This document shows positions 1 through 12,113 of a DNA stretch of 64,000 nucleotides, one piece after another. The notes beneath the pieces are model-generated. The model did not search any database. It was not told the DNA's origin and saw nothing but the letters and a program-made list of their open reading frames with translations. Position 1 is the first letter of the stretch; each line of letters opens with the position of its first letter. The stretch spans positions 18,614,775 to 18,678,774 of the forward strand of contig NC_088643.1 of assembly GCF_964019385.1 (NCBI RefSeq), given 5' to 3'. Made by a program: the position numbers and the translations under genes. This stretch comes from Sycon ciliatum (lineage: Eukaryota > Porifera > Calcarea > Leucosolenida > Sycettidae).

Positions 1-104
1 TTATGCATCTAGCCTGGACTTGGCGGGTTTTAGTTGCTGTGCATGAGTTGAGTCAGGCCTCTTGTTATTTTGGATTGAGGAAACAGAGAATCATGACTAC
101 AGTC

Positions 105-353
105 CATTTCAAAACTATAGACGCGTACCTAGGCAAAAACCGTTATGCCAGCATCTACTAGTATACCACATAGAATCTGTGATCACTTTGTGCATAAATT
201 TTTCCAAATTGGGCGTCTGTTATCCAATCCTTTAGAAACTATATGAGAGTAATTGTGGAGCGATCCTGAGCAATATTCCGAAAAGTATTCTCAAAAAGTT
301 CCAGCCAAATTTGAAATATTTCAAAAACCCTACGCGTCTATAGTTTTGAAATG
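105..353. mobile_element. MITE with perfect 23-bp terminal inverted repeats
   Basis: Positions 105-127 and 331-353 are exact reverse complements, beginning CATTTCAAAACTATAGACG. The interior has no reading frame of interest. A degenerate inverted relative lies near 33660-33830, sharing the GGGCGT...TTATCC stretch. The superfamily is not assigned. Confidence 0.75.
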
Positions 354-1227
354 CACTGTACACTAGGCGGAAGCGGAACTCCTATCATGAACAAAGTCTA
401 TTCAAGTCCGAGCTACTCTAAGCTGATCCAAAAACCTCTTCGATATCTGGCAAGTTCAGTGAACTTATACTACGCTAACGTCTTTTTTCCAGCGAGCAGC
501 TGCGAAGAGAAGGATCGAGCAGGCAACAGCAAGCAGAGGTCAGCAGGAGCCAGCGCCATACCATGGTAAGGAAAGTAACAATGCAAGCAGCCAGCCGGAA
601 AGACCGTGAATGCGGCAACTGAGTCATGCTACCACATTGACTATGTCAATGACTCATGTGCAAGCATCACTACAGCATTCTGAGCACGTTTCCTCCAGTC
701 AACCGAAACTGAAAAAAATCTGAGCATAATAACGCTAGCATGCAGCCTACTAACTTGGAAGCGCATCTAGTATTTTTCAACAAAACTACATGAATATATG
801 GATGTACCTAGATGCTGGGACTGAAACCCCGTTAGTAAATAGAAATCTGAGATTCCCTGGCAAAACGTGGCGAAATTGTTCACCGATTACAATATAGTTT
901 GTTAGAAAGACACAAGGTAATCTATCTGCCACAGATGATATTCGTGCGCAATTTTTTGAATCAAAGCTGTCACCCATTGCTTCGTGAAAACTGAAAAGTC
1001 TGCGCTTCTATTCAAGAGGGGCTTGTATTAATTCAAAATGGTTGTTGCAGGGGGAGGTGGGTGCATTATTCAAGAGGGGCTTATATTCGAGAGAGGCTTC
1101 TAATTGAGTGGGTATCAGCGGGTAATTAATTTATTTGATGGTTCAGAAATTATCTACTAACGAGGGAGGACCTATAACAGTGGCCGTAAGCTTGACATGA
1201 TGACACTTGTGCCAGTATAAAAACAAA

Positions 1228-1406
1228 TACCGTAAAGTCTTGTATAAAAGCCGCGGCGGCTTCTATGACTTTCTTGGTGAAATTTTGCAGGCTTCTATAT
1301 GAGACAGGTATGTATATCAACACTAAAAGCAGGCTTATGTGTGATTTGATGGGCCCAAAATTGCGGCTTCTATTCAAGTGCGGCTTTTATACAAGACTTT
1401 ACGGTA
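1228..1406. mobile_element. TA-flanked MITE (TACCGTAAAG family)
   Basis: The ends TACCGTAAAGTCTTGTATAA (1228 onward) and its reverse complement (ending at 1406) form 27-bp inverted repeats bounded by TA, as in Tc1/mariner-type elements. The GCTTCTATTCAAG-like interior resembles the elements at 15308-15918 and 62713-62905. It lies downstream of the phosphatase stop codon at 1622. Confidence 0.75.
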
Positions 1407-1621
1407 ATTAAAACAAATAATTATGTAGAACTACTTCGAATTACTACCGTTGCAAATTTTAAATTCAATAAATCCTAAATAGAAAAATCTGATACATAAT
1501 CTGCTAAGAATAACCTACTACCATCGCAATGTGGTTAGATGTACATGCTATATGTTATGCCATTCTAGTGGCATCATCTACTGCCGGAAATGTCACACGG
1601 GGAGACGCTGATTATGTGCAG

Positions 1622-4600
1622 TCACTTCAAGCTCTCACTTTTTTCTGCACCAGGTGATGGAATTCCACAGCAGGATGGCTGGCCACGCGGATTGGCCATC
1701 CGATACGCGTACACTGCCCGCGCTGTTGGGTCACCTACAGCAATGGCAACGAAGAGAGCACACACGTTTGACATTGAAAAGAGAGAGTACAGGCCGTTCA
1801 CTGAACTGCAACAATGATAGCAGGTGCTAGGGTCATCTTAGAAATGACGCAACCGCTTGAATCTAGACCCTCTCCACTACATAAGATGACGATTTGGGAA
1901 TAAATCCTTTGGCAGAAAAATGTAATAAAACTCGGATGTTGAGCAATAGTAGTATGATTGTACAGAGTATGGACCTATGTGTTACTCGTAACATACTGTA
2001 GAGGCAGAAAATTTCGTCGGTCAATAATTTCGTCCAACTCCAAAGAAAAGGAGTTCGTCCGGTTGAAAATTTCGTCCATGGGTCATAAGAGTGTATAGAA
2101 ACACTGGACAAATCGATATTCGTCCTACATTTAATTTAGTCCAAAAGCTCCTTGGACGAAAAAGACGAAATTAAATTCCAGACGAATATTTCTGCTTATA
2201 CAGTACAGGTCCTTACCCTTAACAGAAAATTTCCTTCTAATTTCAAGTACAATAAGTACAACTCTTTCGTTTGCCTCCAGACACAAGGGATGAAAACCTT
2301 TCTGAACACCTCATTTCGCGCACTGTACTCACTTTCTGTGGAATCCACTTCAAAAAATGTAACCACACTTGAGCAGAGGCTGATGGATAGCGAGGCAAAT
2401 CCTCCCATGGAGTTACCACCGTGCCAAAACTTCAGCAATCCTTCGGGTACTGAGCTCTATACATGTACAGGGAAATAGGGAATCAATCGGCCTGCTTTAG
2501 TGGAGGTACAAACGTGTCTTCTCGCACGCCAGGCGGATCATCAGAATTTAGTTTGAATAAAAAAAAGAGTAAATTATCGTATCCGTTCCCGAAGTGCAGG
2601 GAGAAAACGGTTCAACATACAGTAAAGTCTGTCATTGCCGACCATTCAAGGACACCCACACATGGTCCAAATAGTCCCCCTACTGAACCAGGGCCAGTTT
2701 CCTGCAAGTGACACCCTTTGGTCACAGTTCTAGTGGTCCTCTGGAACAGGCGGTCGGTCGCCTTATCAGACCGCTCCCCTACACACACACAGGCTTACTG
2801 TCAATAGCGCCACAAAGAGCCGGTATCAATTGTGGACAAATAGTGGCTGAGCGCATACAGTAGAGGAGCCGCAAGATGTGAAATTTGAGCAGAGCTCTTA
2901 GTACCGGTACCACTGACTTAGCCAAGAATCACCCTCGACAGTTGAACACAGGCCCGGCGGAACCAGTCCGGTTGGTCAGGCCCTGGCTGGACCAACGTTT
3001 TAGCCACCAACACGTGCGGTGGCCGTGCGCACCCGCCATATCATGCAGGGCCGCCGGAACCGGTCCGGTTGGTCAGGTTTTCACCGGACCAACATTTTAG
3101 CCACCAACACCTACTAATGCTGTGGAGGTCATGTGTACCCGCCATATCATACACAAACTATGAAAGGCACTGAAACTACCGGACCAATCAAAAACTGCTT
3201 CCCGCGGTCCTGTCATGCACAATGCGTGAAGGGCTATTGTATGGCCGGACCAATCCAAAACTGCTTCCACTGGTACTGGAATGTACGCAAAGGACCAAAG
3301 CCAGCACACCTATGTGGAATTGAGCAGCTATTCAGGGCACCTACCTTCCGTTCAGTGCTGCTGGAGCTGAATGTTGCCGAGCCCACAACAAACATATCCA
3401 CCTTTTGCGTCACAGAGTGGATATGCTGCAGGTTATGGTCGTGACCAGAGAAATACCTGAGCACAGGAAAAAGAAGAACAAAGCAGAACAGATCGCAAAC
3501 CACATTTCTGTTTCTGTGGACCACTGTTAAACACTCAATACTAGGAAACAATGTGATACCTGGTCTGGTGGTTGGAGAGGGTGTCAGTGGCACCGATCCA
3601 CTGGCACGGATGCAAAATAGCACACAACCCCAAACATTACAGAACTCAGTGCAGTTCCCATGTATGCAGGGCAACATCTTAAATTAAAAGCAAGCTAGTA
3701 AACTTATGCCTGCTCTCCCTTGCTCATTGGTGCAAGAAAACACACAGAATTGTAACATACAAGCAAGAGTACATTTTAAAGGGGAAGTTAAGGCAAAAAT
3801 TAAAATTTCACCAGTTGTAGTCTTCGGGGTGCTGAGTCGAATGGTCTTGGTCCGAGAAAGCTGAGATGCTCCCTTCCTACTTGAATCCCAATCGAACTCG
3901 CGCACTTCCACCGAAACTGGGTGACTGCGCCCTACTAGGTGGGGATTTGTATGCAAAATGTCACTAAAAGCGCCATTTCGTTCTTATAAAAGCACGGATG
4001 ACCACGATTGACCCATATGTTGTAGTCTTTTGGACGCTGAGTCGACTGGTTTTGGTCCGAAAAGGCTGCGATGCAGCTTTCCTCCTTTATTCCCAATCGA
4101 ACATGGTTGAACAAGCGGTCACGTGCTCCTGCGTACACCAGCCACCTGGTCACCGTGCCTGCAGGGCAGGCGCGTCGGAAGGACTTTGGAGGTGGGGCGG
4201 CCATGGAAGGGGGGTCCGGGGGTCGTCTCCCGGGAAAAAATTTCAAAAATTGAAGCCAATTGCAAGCATTTCCGGGCATTTGGTGCCATTTCAGTGTACG
4301 GTATCTACAATGAAAGACTTTTTGATTCTGCAAAAAAACAAGAAGATGCTACGATCGGGGACAAACATTACCCTCCCCAGGGAAAAAAATTCAACAATTG
4401 AAGCCAATTGCAAGCATTCCCAGGCATTTGGTGCCATTAGATCTACATGGACTTTTGATTCTGCAACAAACCACGATCGGGGACAAGGATTTGCCACGTT
4501 TGCGCTGAGATCATCGCGCTTTGTTGCAGTGTGCTAAAAAAAAAAAAAAAAAAAAAAAACGGCCGAAAAAGTGGGGCGGCCATGGCCGCCCCGGCCGGTG

Positions 4601-7600
4601 CGGTTCCGACGCCCTTGCAGGGTACAACTTACTAGCCTCTTTGACCTTTTTTGGGTGCAGTCCTGTCACTCGAGTTGAACCTTGGTGTGAAAGTTGTCGC
4701 CTGCTGGTGTGGTGACCAGGTGATTTGGGCACCCAGGAGCACGTGACCGCTTGTTCAACCATGTTCGATTGGGAATAAAGGAGGAACGCTGCATCGCAGT
4801 TTTTTCGGACCAAAACCAGTCGACCCAGCATCCAAAAGACTACAACATATGGGCCAATCGCGGTCATCCGTGCCTTTATAAGAACGAAATGGCGCTTTTA
4901 GTGACATTTTGCATACAAATCCCCGTCTAGTAGGGCGCAGGCACCCAGTTTCGGTGGAAGTGCGCGAGTTCAATTGGGATTCAAGTAGGAAGGGAGTGTC
5001 TCAGCTTTCTCGGACCAAGACCATTCGACTCAGCACCCCGAAGACTACAACTGGTGAAATTTTAATTTTTGCCTTACTTCCCCTTTAAACCCCCCAGAGT
5101 GTGCAACGCCTGATCCAGCTCTGCATAGGGTCCTGGTCGAGCGTAATCGGATCTTTGCGTCATAATACCGTACACATCTGAGGGGAGCCCGGGGAGTCGC
5201 GGGTACTCTAGGATCAAAAACAACGGTGCCCTGCCTCGAGACCGGCCTTGCGCTGGTGTGGAGTGTACGCATGACATCAGAAGATCCGATTACGCTCACC
5301 AACACCCTATGCAGAGCTGGATCAGGTGTTGCACACTCTGGGGGGCTATGTACTCTTGATACAAGTAAGCACGTGGGTATTACTCACATGGCCACGCCGT
5401 GTCGCTCCAATAATGGCAGCAATCGCCTAACCAGGAGAGAACTTGATCCATGGCTGCCAACACTGTAAACTGGTAGACCAAACGAAAAAGAATCACAGAA
5501 GACAGAGGTTGGACAAAGGCATTTTTTTTTCATTCTGACAGAAACACCAGTACTAGTTCAGCCCACTCAGGGTGGATTCCTGCACTGAGCCATGTGCATT
5601 TGAACCTAAATTACCGTTCCCCATCTAATTGTGAAACAGATATCTTCCTTCCCATCTCGCAAATAGTCATGGAATACCTTGCGTAGTGAGAACTGACAGG
5701 GCTACCCACCCCTTCCCTCATCGACATAATATTATACCGTATTTTCCGGAGTACATGTATAGAAATACGGTACATGCACATGCACGCCGGGGAGTCGTAA
5801 AATACCGGTATTTTACGACTCCCTGATGCACGCACAGACATGTCACGCATATTACGGGCACAAGCTTACTCGGATGATGGCCAACCACTATGATCCAGTC
5901 GGCCGTACTCTTGGAGAGCCGAGAAGATATCCAGCTCCATTGCTTTTCGTCAGTCGCAGCTTCTCGGAAGAAGCCGAACAGCAACGTTTGTGTGTCTAAG
6001 AACAGGATTTGATAGGAGAGGGTGGAAGTGCTGCAAGGAAGTAGGAAGAAACAAAACAGTAGAGGATATGCAATATATTTATAGTAAAGAAAAAAGGTTC
6101 TAAAATGGTTGTTCCTAATCGATTTTCTTGAGACTATCATCAGGGAAAAATCGTCTCACAATAGAGGCTATACGGAGAAACAAACTACTTATAGGTTATA
6201 GCAAGAGTACATAAACAAGAGTGTGCAACTCCGGATCTCTCCTGCACAATCTCCAGATACCCCCGCCCACGGCGGAATTTTTTGTTGACGTCACCTTTTT
6301 TCAGAGAAACGCGGACTTTGCCGCAGAGCAGTGTGAGAGCACGTGCTGGGCACCGACCTTGTAGTGTAAAGCCCGGCCAAGTGCACGAGGGAAACCTCTC
6401 CAAAAGGCTCGCAGCGCGTGCGTCGTCGAAAAGATTACGTCAACAAAAAATTCCGCCGTGGGCCAACCCATCCGCGAGTTGCACACTCTTGTTTATCTAC
6501 TCTTGGTTATAGGATAGTGGGAAGTATACAAGGTGAGGCGTGAAAAGAAAAAATAAAGTGGGAGAGAAGACGAAAGAAATTAGAAGAAAAGATGTGAGAG
6601 TGTTCCGACGGTGTGAGCTACTACAAAAGGTGAGTGAAATGAAGACTCTTCACCTAGCATTTACACACGTATTCATTCGCATGCACCTACACCTCACAGT
6701 TCCTCACTCTATCACATTCACCTGCTTCCACGCCTTCATTTCACCTTGTATACTTCCCACTATCCTATAACCTATAAGTAGTTTGTTTCTCCGTATAGCC
6801 TCTATTGTGAGACGATTTTTCCCTGATGATAGTCTCAAGAAAATCGATTAGGAACAACCATTTTAGATACATGTATTCTCATTCATCATTTTGTAATGTC
6901 CGCTTCACTTACCGTATTATCTCTAATATAAGCACAGTCTCCAATAATAGCACGTCTCCAATAATAGAACACCTTGGGGCGGCATTCAAAAAATAAAGTG
7001 CTCAGTCTCCATTATAAGCACACTGTGTAAATTCATTATCTGTACCGGCGAAAAACCCCTGAAATGTGTGAGTCTGACATGAATTTGGCATGGCAACAAG
7101 CCTCTGAAATGAGGTTGAAATAATAATGGAACAGTCTCCAATAAAGGAACGTCTCCAATAATAGCACGGGGCGGAGGTACATTGAACAAATAAAGGACTG
7201 TGCTTATATTAGAGATAATACGGTATGCTATTAATCGCATTAATAAAGTTACTAAACAATCAGCTCATGAGATAACACTGCACGACACTGACCGACGGTA
7301 CTGAAGTTGTATAACTAACTGGCTAACAGCTCTAGCACATCTTGGATGCGCACTCCAACAGCCTTCCAACTTGGAAGGTTCAAAGTTATAGAAATAACAT
7401 GAGTTTATAGCAGTGTTTATATTCCCATAAACATTACGACACCGGTGTTTATTCTATATGTGCTGTGAAACTGCAGTAGAACATACATGTAACCTGAAGG
7501 TCTATAAAATGATGAAAATCTGTACTTCATAGCTGCTTTTAAAGGGGAAGTTAAGGCAAAAATCAAAATTTCACCAGTTGTAGTCTTCGAATTGCTGAGT

Positions 7601-10600
7601 CGAATAATCGTGGTCCGAGGAAGCTGAGACGCTCCCTTCCTACTTTATTCCCAATCGAACTCGCGCACTTCCAACAAAACTGGGTGACTGCGCCCTACTA
7701 GATGGGGATTTGTATGCAAAATGTCACTAAAAGCGCCATTTCGTTCTTATAAAAGCACGGATGACCGCGATTGGCCCATATGTTGTAGTCTTTTGGACGC
7801 TGAGTCGACTGGTTTTGGTCCGAAAAGGCTGCGATGCAGCGTTCCTCCTTTATTCCCAATCGAACATGGTTGAACAAGCGGTCACGTGCTCCTGCATACA
7901 CCAGTCACCTGGTCACCGTGCCTGCAGGGTACAACTTACTAGCCTGTTTGACCTTTTTTGGGTGCACTCCTGTCACTCGAGTTGAACTCGAGTTGAACCT
8001 TGGTGTGAAAGTTGTCGCCTACTGGCGTGGTGACCAGGTGATTTGGGCACCCAGGAGCACGTGACCGCTTGTTCAACCATGTTCGATTGGGAATAAAGGA
8101 GGAACGCTGCATCGCAGTCTTTTCGGACCAAAACCAGTCGACCCAGCGTCCAAAAGACTACAACATATGGGCCAATCGCGGTCATCCGTGCTTTTATAAG
8201 AACGAAATGGCGCTTTTAGTGACATTTTGCATACAAATCCCCATCTAGTAGGGCGCAGTCACCCAGTTTCGGTGGAAGTGCGCGAGTTCGATTGGGATTC
8301 AAGTAGGAAGGGAGCGTCTCAGCTTTCTCGGACCAAGACCATTCGACTCAGCACCCCGAAGACTACAACTGGTGAAATTTTGATTTTTGCCTTAACTTCC
8401 CCTTTAATACATCCGAGGTTAACTAAAATATGATTGATATAGCACACTGCAAATGTACTTGTTACAATATCCAATGGCAGGTTACAGTAGGGATTCCAGT
8501 CAAAATTTCAAATTCATAATTCAAGCTAGCTTGTTCTTGGACAATGTCACCGAGGTAATGAGAAATCCAATGGTACCAATTTTATCAAAATCGGTCCAGG
8601 CATTCGAAAGTTATAGCCATTTTTCTACAGCGAAATGGGTGTATTTTTCTCTGGCGATCAAATGGGAAATCAGCTCAAAACATGGTCAAACTACTGCATA
8701 GCCACCACCTAGCTACATACATTTTCACACGAATCAGATGAAATTTTGTTTACAGCCGGCCTCTTATCCTTGCCTTGAGCGGATGGCATATGCACGCTTC
8801 GATTCGGCAACCTACCCCTCTTCTTCACACGGCTTTGGCCGACAAGGACGTCAAGTCACCAGCACGGCTTTGGCCATTGCGGACAAGGATGGCAAGTCAC
8901 AAACACGCCAATGTTGCCGATGCCGTCATCTGCAGAGCTTGCAAGTTGTGAACCAAATCCAGAAGACGCTGTCGATGGGAGCTGGGATCAGGCTGATCAT
9001 GGTGAGAGATACTGCATCAGCTCCAACACCAACCAGTTCGATCGGTAATGACGGCAGCTCACTGTTCTCCGCCAGCGCACGAGTCGTAAATCCAAGCCGC
9101 CGCCTGTTCTCCTTGTTCCTCGCAAACAGGAGATAGTACAGAATCGTGTACTACGTCGTGCTCACTAGGCACAGCGCAATCCTGGTCTTCGTGCTGCTTG
9201 ATACTCGCGATCAGCTGACTGCGCTGGGGGTAACACCTAGTTTCTAGTGTAGATCTACTCTTCTTCCTCGCTCTTGAAAAAATCGCCATGTCGGAGGTGC
9301 TTTTAGTCCTACTCGGCGCACTCAAATTTTGTTGCGCTGCTCTACCTTGCTTGAGAAAAACACCGGCACGGGTGATTCCGAAAGGTATTTGGGTGCTGAA
9401 GCTGAAAATCGGTTTAAGAATCCCCCAAGATGCCATTTTAGACTTGAAAATCGCCTTCAATTTCTTCTTTGACTGATTGCAATGGCCTAATTTCGCCGCA
9501 CGGCGATCAAGAACCCCACATTGGACAGCTGAAAACCTCAGGAAGCCACTGGTGACTTCAAAAATCCTCCAGAACTTACGATATCCCAGCGCACTGGCCT
9601 AGAATGAGCCGTCATCGCGCGACCAAACTTTTGTGTGTAGCGCGTGGAGAAAGTCCTCGAACCCAGTCGGCCAGATCCTGGAACCCCTAGTTACAGCCAG
9701 GGCAGGTCTACTTTTTACTGAAGTTTCACTGTACTAACCCCATAATCATGATTGTTATGTATCCGTGCAATCCGTGCAGTCAAACTCCATGATTATAGTT
9801 ATACTCATAGACAAAATACATACTCCGGGATGTGGAGACTCGATAACGAGCTGAAGAACTCACTTGGTGACCTGGATTGAAAACTGCTTGGTGTAGTAGC
9901 GAGATGGGAAGTTCCAGCGCGACGACCTTGCGTGATAGTCCAGCAGAGCTTGAACCTCACCTCTGTGGTCGTGATTGCCGAGGATAACGTACCATGGGAC
10001 TTGTAGAGACGGGTGAGAGAACTGCTCCTATGATACAGGGTGAAGAGGGGGCATAAAAACGGCACAGTCAAGGAAAACTGGCCGTGAGGAGAACCGCAGG
10101 CAAGCAGGCTTCCATTCAGCTAGAATGCGTGCAGCAACCCAGTAGCTAGTCAGAGGGTGGTGCAGAATGCCAACTCCCAGGCCGTGCTTACCGGCGGTTA
10201 GATGCTATGCAGGGTTCTAGCCAAAGGGGGGTAGGGGGGGGGGGCAGCGCCCCCTACTCCGTTTGCGCGCCCCCCTGTGAAAAAGTGCCGCCCCCTTCTC
10301 ATTTTTCCGATTTTTGTGTTTTTTCACGCCATTCAACGAAAATACAGCCGATAGTCACTACTAGAGGGTTCATAAAGGCACATTTGTGAGGGATGAAGTC
10401 GGGACTTCACCCTGTACGTTACATTTTGCATGGCAAGACAATTTTGGACAATGGAAAAAATTGGTCATGGGGTAACCTTTTCCCATGCCCGCCCCCCTAC
10501 TATTTTGACCTGGCTAGAACCCTGCTATGATGGTGCAGGGTTCTAGCAACTCGGTGTAAGAAATCTGAAGAGGGTGGGTTAAGAGTCTTCAACTGAAGAC

Positions 10601-11353
10601 GGAATGCACTTTTCAAACTGAACTTGGTATGTCGGGGGGGGGGGGGGTGCACCTGTACCACTCCCCTTTCCTTTTCATCCCCTCCCATTTAGCGTGAGGC
10701 TGAATTACAACCATGTGCAATGTACATAATTGTACATATGCCGGAAAAGACCAGAAATGTGCACTCACCTCGAACGTCCCCTGGAACCGCTTGTCGTCCA
10801 CCGAGGTCACGCCGTATGGGTAGAAGAGATCTCCCGGTGAAAGCACTTTGTCGACGCCAAGTTGCTTGGCTGTTCGCCCCGCCGCGCTGCCAACCGACGC
10901 CGAGATGGAGGTTTTGTACGGTGGTGTGCCCTGGCCACCCCAGTCACCGATGATGAGCGTGTTGCCGGTGATGTCATTCTTACTGCCACAGCCAGGCTGG
11001 CTGGGTAGGGGAAGTCCTGTTATTTTCAGCTCCACTGCAAATACACCTGCAAACGACCAGCAGCGAACCAGCCAGTCGAAACCTGGAAAGATAAAGCCGC
11101 TCCATGTAGATTGCGAACTCACTCTCCTGTGCAGGCGATGGGTGTGTTGAAACAAGGGACTTACGCTTGACAGAAACGCGCAGACCAGTGCAAGGACTAC
11201 AACGAGCACCAGGAGCTGTGATCTTGGCCTGCACTGGCTGCAGTAGTGTCTGATGCGAGCTTCGACCACAGACCTCACCTCCAGGAAATCAAACGGGGCC
11301 GGGCTAGAGCTCGGCTTCCGCCATGGTTGGACAGAGCGGTCACGCTTGAACAT
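1622..11353 (-). CDS. Purple acid phosphatase (ACP5/TRAP-like), type II membrane-anchored, paralogue A
   Basis: Seven exons read on the minus strand: 11353-10769, 10027-9864, 6030-5870, 5469-5388, 3456-3345, 2456-2333 and 1734-1622. All junctions are GT-AG and in frame, giving 446 residues. The dimetal phosphatase motifs appear in order: GDWGG (about 136-140), GDLFYPYG (174-181), GNHD (212-215), VGHHP (299-303) and GHDH (335-338). These supply the metal ligands of mammalian tartrate-resistant acid phosphatase. Residues 47-63 are strongly hydrophobic and follow an Arg-rich N terminus, so a signal anchor with a luminal or extracellular catalytic domain is likely. Family members hydrolyse phosphomonoesters at acid pH. 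The start at 11353 is the first ATG before the hydrophobic segment; an upstream in-frame ATG at 11521 is possible. Introns hold many transposons. The paralogue at 19345-24178 has identical lengths for exons 2-6. Confidence 0.9.
2958..3310. repeat. Diverged tandem repeats in phosphatase A intron
   Basis: Two units of about 97 bp start at 2958 and 3055 and share GTCCGGTTGGTCAGG and TTTAGCCACCAACAC. They are followed by two shorter units sharing GGACCAATC-AAAACTGCTTCC. The array lies between exons 5 and 6 of the minus-strand phosphatase. Confidence 0.6.
3780..5084. mobile_element. TTAA-target element (AGGGGAAGTTAAGGC ends), nested copy 1
   Basis: Termini AGGGGAAGTTAAGGC and ...CTTCCCCT are flanked by TTAA at 3776-3779 and 5085-5088. 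The arms are long imperfect inverted repeats shared with copies at 7543-8403 and 40345-40875. TTAA target sites suggest the piggyBac or Kolobok superfamilies. No transposase is visible. A further element interrupts it at 4167-4615. Confidence 0.8.
4167..4615. mobile_element. GC-ended insertion (hAT-like?) inside the TTAA element
   Basis: The related copy at 7543-8403 is continuous across CCTGCAGGGTACAAC, whereas here 449 bp is inserted there, flanked by TGCAGGG (4160-4166 and 4616-4622). Short inverted ends of the type CAGGCGCGTCGGAA are visible. The interior holds two diverged tandem copies of about 150 bp (around 4225 and 4380) and an A-run at 4536-4559. hAT membership is inferred from end sequence and duplication length. 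Confidence 0.6.
5790..5823. repeat. Perfect 34-bp palindrome (GGGAGTCGTAAAATACC type)
   Basis: The arm GGGAGTCGTAAAATACC is followed directly by its exact reverse complement. A near-perfect 40-bp relative lies at 35331-35370 and a shorter one at 49378-49401. It is in intron 3 of phosphatase A. Confidence 0.8.
6103..6863. mobile_element. Foldback element with arms of about 150 bp
   Basis: From 6101, TAAAATGGTTGTTCCTAATC and the following roughly 100 bp are repeated exactly in inverted orientation up to 6865. Homology resumes inside the arm (GGATAGTGGGAAGTATACAAG). The ends are bounded by TA. The left arm is split by a 304-bp insertion (6202-6505) that is absent from the right arm. It lies in intron 2 of phosphatase A. 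Confidence 0.8.
6202..6505. mobile_element. CAAGAGTACAT-family MITE with 7-bp target duplication
   Basis: The element begins CAAGAGTACATAAACAAGAG and ends ...CTTGTTTATCTACTCTTG, with inner inverted repeats containing GGCGGAATTTTTTGTTGACG. GTTATAG is duplicated at 6195-6201 and 6506-6512. The intact right arm of the surrounding foldback has a single copy of that site, which proves insertion. Confidence 0.85.
6910..7225. mobile_element. TA-flanked MITE with perfect 30-bp terminal inverted repeats
   Basis: Positions 6910-6939, beginning TACCGTATTATCTCTAATAT, are exactly inverted at 7196-7225. The interior repeats the motif AGTCTCCAATAATAGCACG in both halves. The perfect ends suggest fairly recent activity. 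It lies in intron 2 of phosphatase A. Confidence 0.8.
7543..8403. mobile_element. TTAA-target element (AGGGGAAG ends), complete copy 2
   Basis: TTAA at 7539-7542 and 8404-8407 flanks AGGGGAAGTTAAGGC and its inverse. The two halves are long inverted repeats of each other, so the element could fold into a hairpin. This uninterrupted copy defines the empty site of the insertion at 4167-4615. Confidence 0.8.
8408..9863. other. Intronic stretch without a recognisable feature
   Basis: This is part of intron 2 of phosphatase A. Open frames of about 130 codons exist on both strands around 8738-9460. They show no family motif, no good splice context and no relation to the phosphatase. I see no repeat structure here. 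Confidence 0.4.
10209..10525. mobile_element. G/C-run MITE with GCAGGGTTCTAGCCA ends
   Basis: The 15-bp end GCAGGGTTCTAGCCA is exactly inverted at 10511-10525. The interior has long G and C tracts (for example 10226-10240). A second similar end, GCAGGGTTCTAGC, starts near 10535. CAGGG ends recall hAT elements, but no clean 8-bp duplication is seen. It is in intron 1 of phosphatase A. Confidence 0.6.
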
Positions 11354-12063
11354 GACATTATGTACCGGCAGGTCTACTCCTACAACAAAGCAGCATTTGA
11401 CTGATGATTTTGCCAAACTGTCCAGGCAATTGAGTTCACCAAACACCGTACTTATTTTCTCAAAACTTTCAAAACAGCCATCATTCGTACAGTTCACACT
11501 ACATACAGTGTACTTTGTCAAGCAAAGCGCAGAAACGGATCATCAAGTACAGCTACTTAGTCTTTGAGTATCATCCTCCTTCTCTGAGGTTTCTCCTCCC
11601 ATTCGTCTGCGAGGTCGAAGGAAGCAAGAACTTCCCCTGCTGGCCGGTTTTGTGGACAAACGTCGAATCCTGACAATTATGTACGTGATGTAGCTCCATG
11701 TGTTTCATAGCATAGTAGATCTACATTCTACAGTACATGTGCAGCAAAGAGGTCATGACCCCTCGACCTCCAAACTCCTAGAAATGACGAAAATTTATTG
11801 TCAGGATTGCCGATTGGCAGCGTGATCAGGGAGGCCCGGAGCTGCATGCTTTCGCCAAGACTCAAGAGGCAAGAAGACGAGAACAGGAGAAGCCTCAAGT
11901 CCAGACTACAGCCTTGAAGAGGCCCGAATCGCAGAATACAGACTACTGAGTACTGTACTACCATGAGGCATGACTACTGCACTGAGTACATGTATGTAGG
12001 ACGACGATGACGACGTTTTTGACTCGTTCATTTTTGAATTATTTTGATCATGATTCATTGTTG
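11354..12063. promoter_or_regulatory. Upstream region of phosphatase A
   Basis: About 700 bp precede the chosen start codon on the minus strand and should contain the promoter and any 5' leader. I see no TATA box or other motif that I can defend. An in-frame ATG at 11521 leaves the exact start open. Confidence 0.3.
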
Positions 12064-12113
12064 CAAGAGTACATTTAATTAACCCCCCGGGTTATCATGG
12101 TTATGTACTCTTG
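12064..12113. mobile_element. 50-bp CAAGAGTACAT-family mini-element with 7-bp duplication
   Basis: CAAGAGTACATTT... to ...TTATGTACTCTTG spans only 50 bp, flanked by exact ATTGTTG copies (12057-12063 and 12114-12120). The ends match those of the larger members at 3764-5358 and 6202-6505. Confidence 0.8.

Larger units (their letters stand above)
3764..5358. mobile_element. CAAGAGTACAT-family element carrying a nested insertion
   Basis: The left end CAAGAGTACATTTTAAAC (interrupted) and the right end ...GGGGGGCTATGTACTCTTG are inverted repeats. The 7-bp sequence ATACAAG flanks both sides (3757-3763 and 5359-5365). The inner part after 5085 is a long inverted repeat containing GAGTGTGCAAC and GTTGCACACTC. 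A TTAA element (3780-5084) is inserted in the left arm. The whole structure is inside intron 4 of phosphatase A. Confidence 0.8.

Noticed and set aside
3998-4867. Frames of 118-179 codons in the 4-5 kb region and their repeats near 7.8 and 40.6 kb
   Set aside because: They lie inside the TTAA-type non-autonomous element and recur with it in both orientations. No transposase motif is present.
9059-9460. 133-codon minus-strand frame considered as an extra phosphatase exon
   Set aside because: Exons 2 and 3 already join in frame, as in the paralogue, and this frame has no matching sequence there.
11159-11164. GTAAGT considered as a donor inside exon 1 of phosphatase A
   Set aside because: The available downstream acceptors give the wrong phase, the frame stays open without splicing, and the paralogue has a single corresponding exon.
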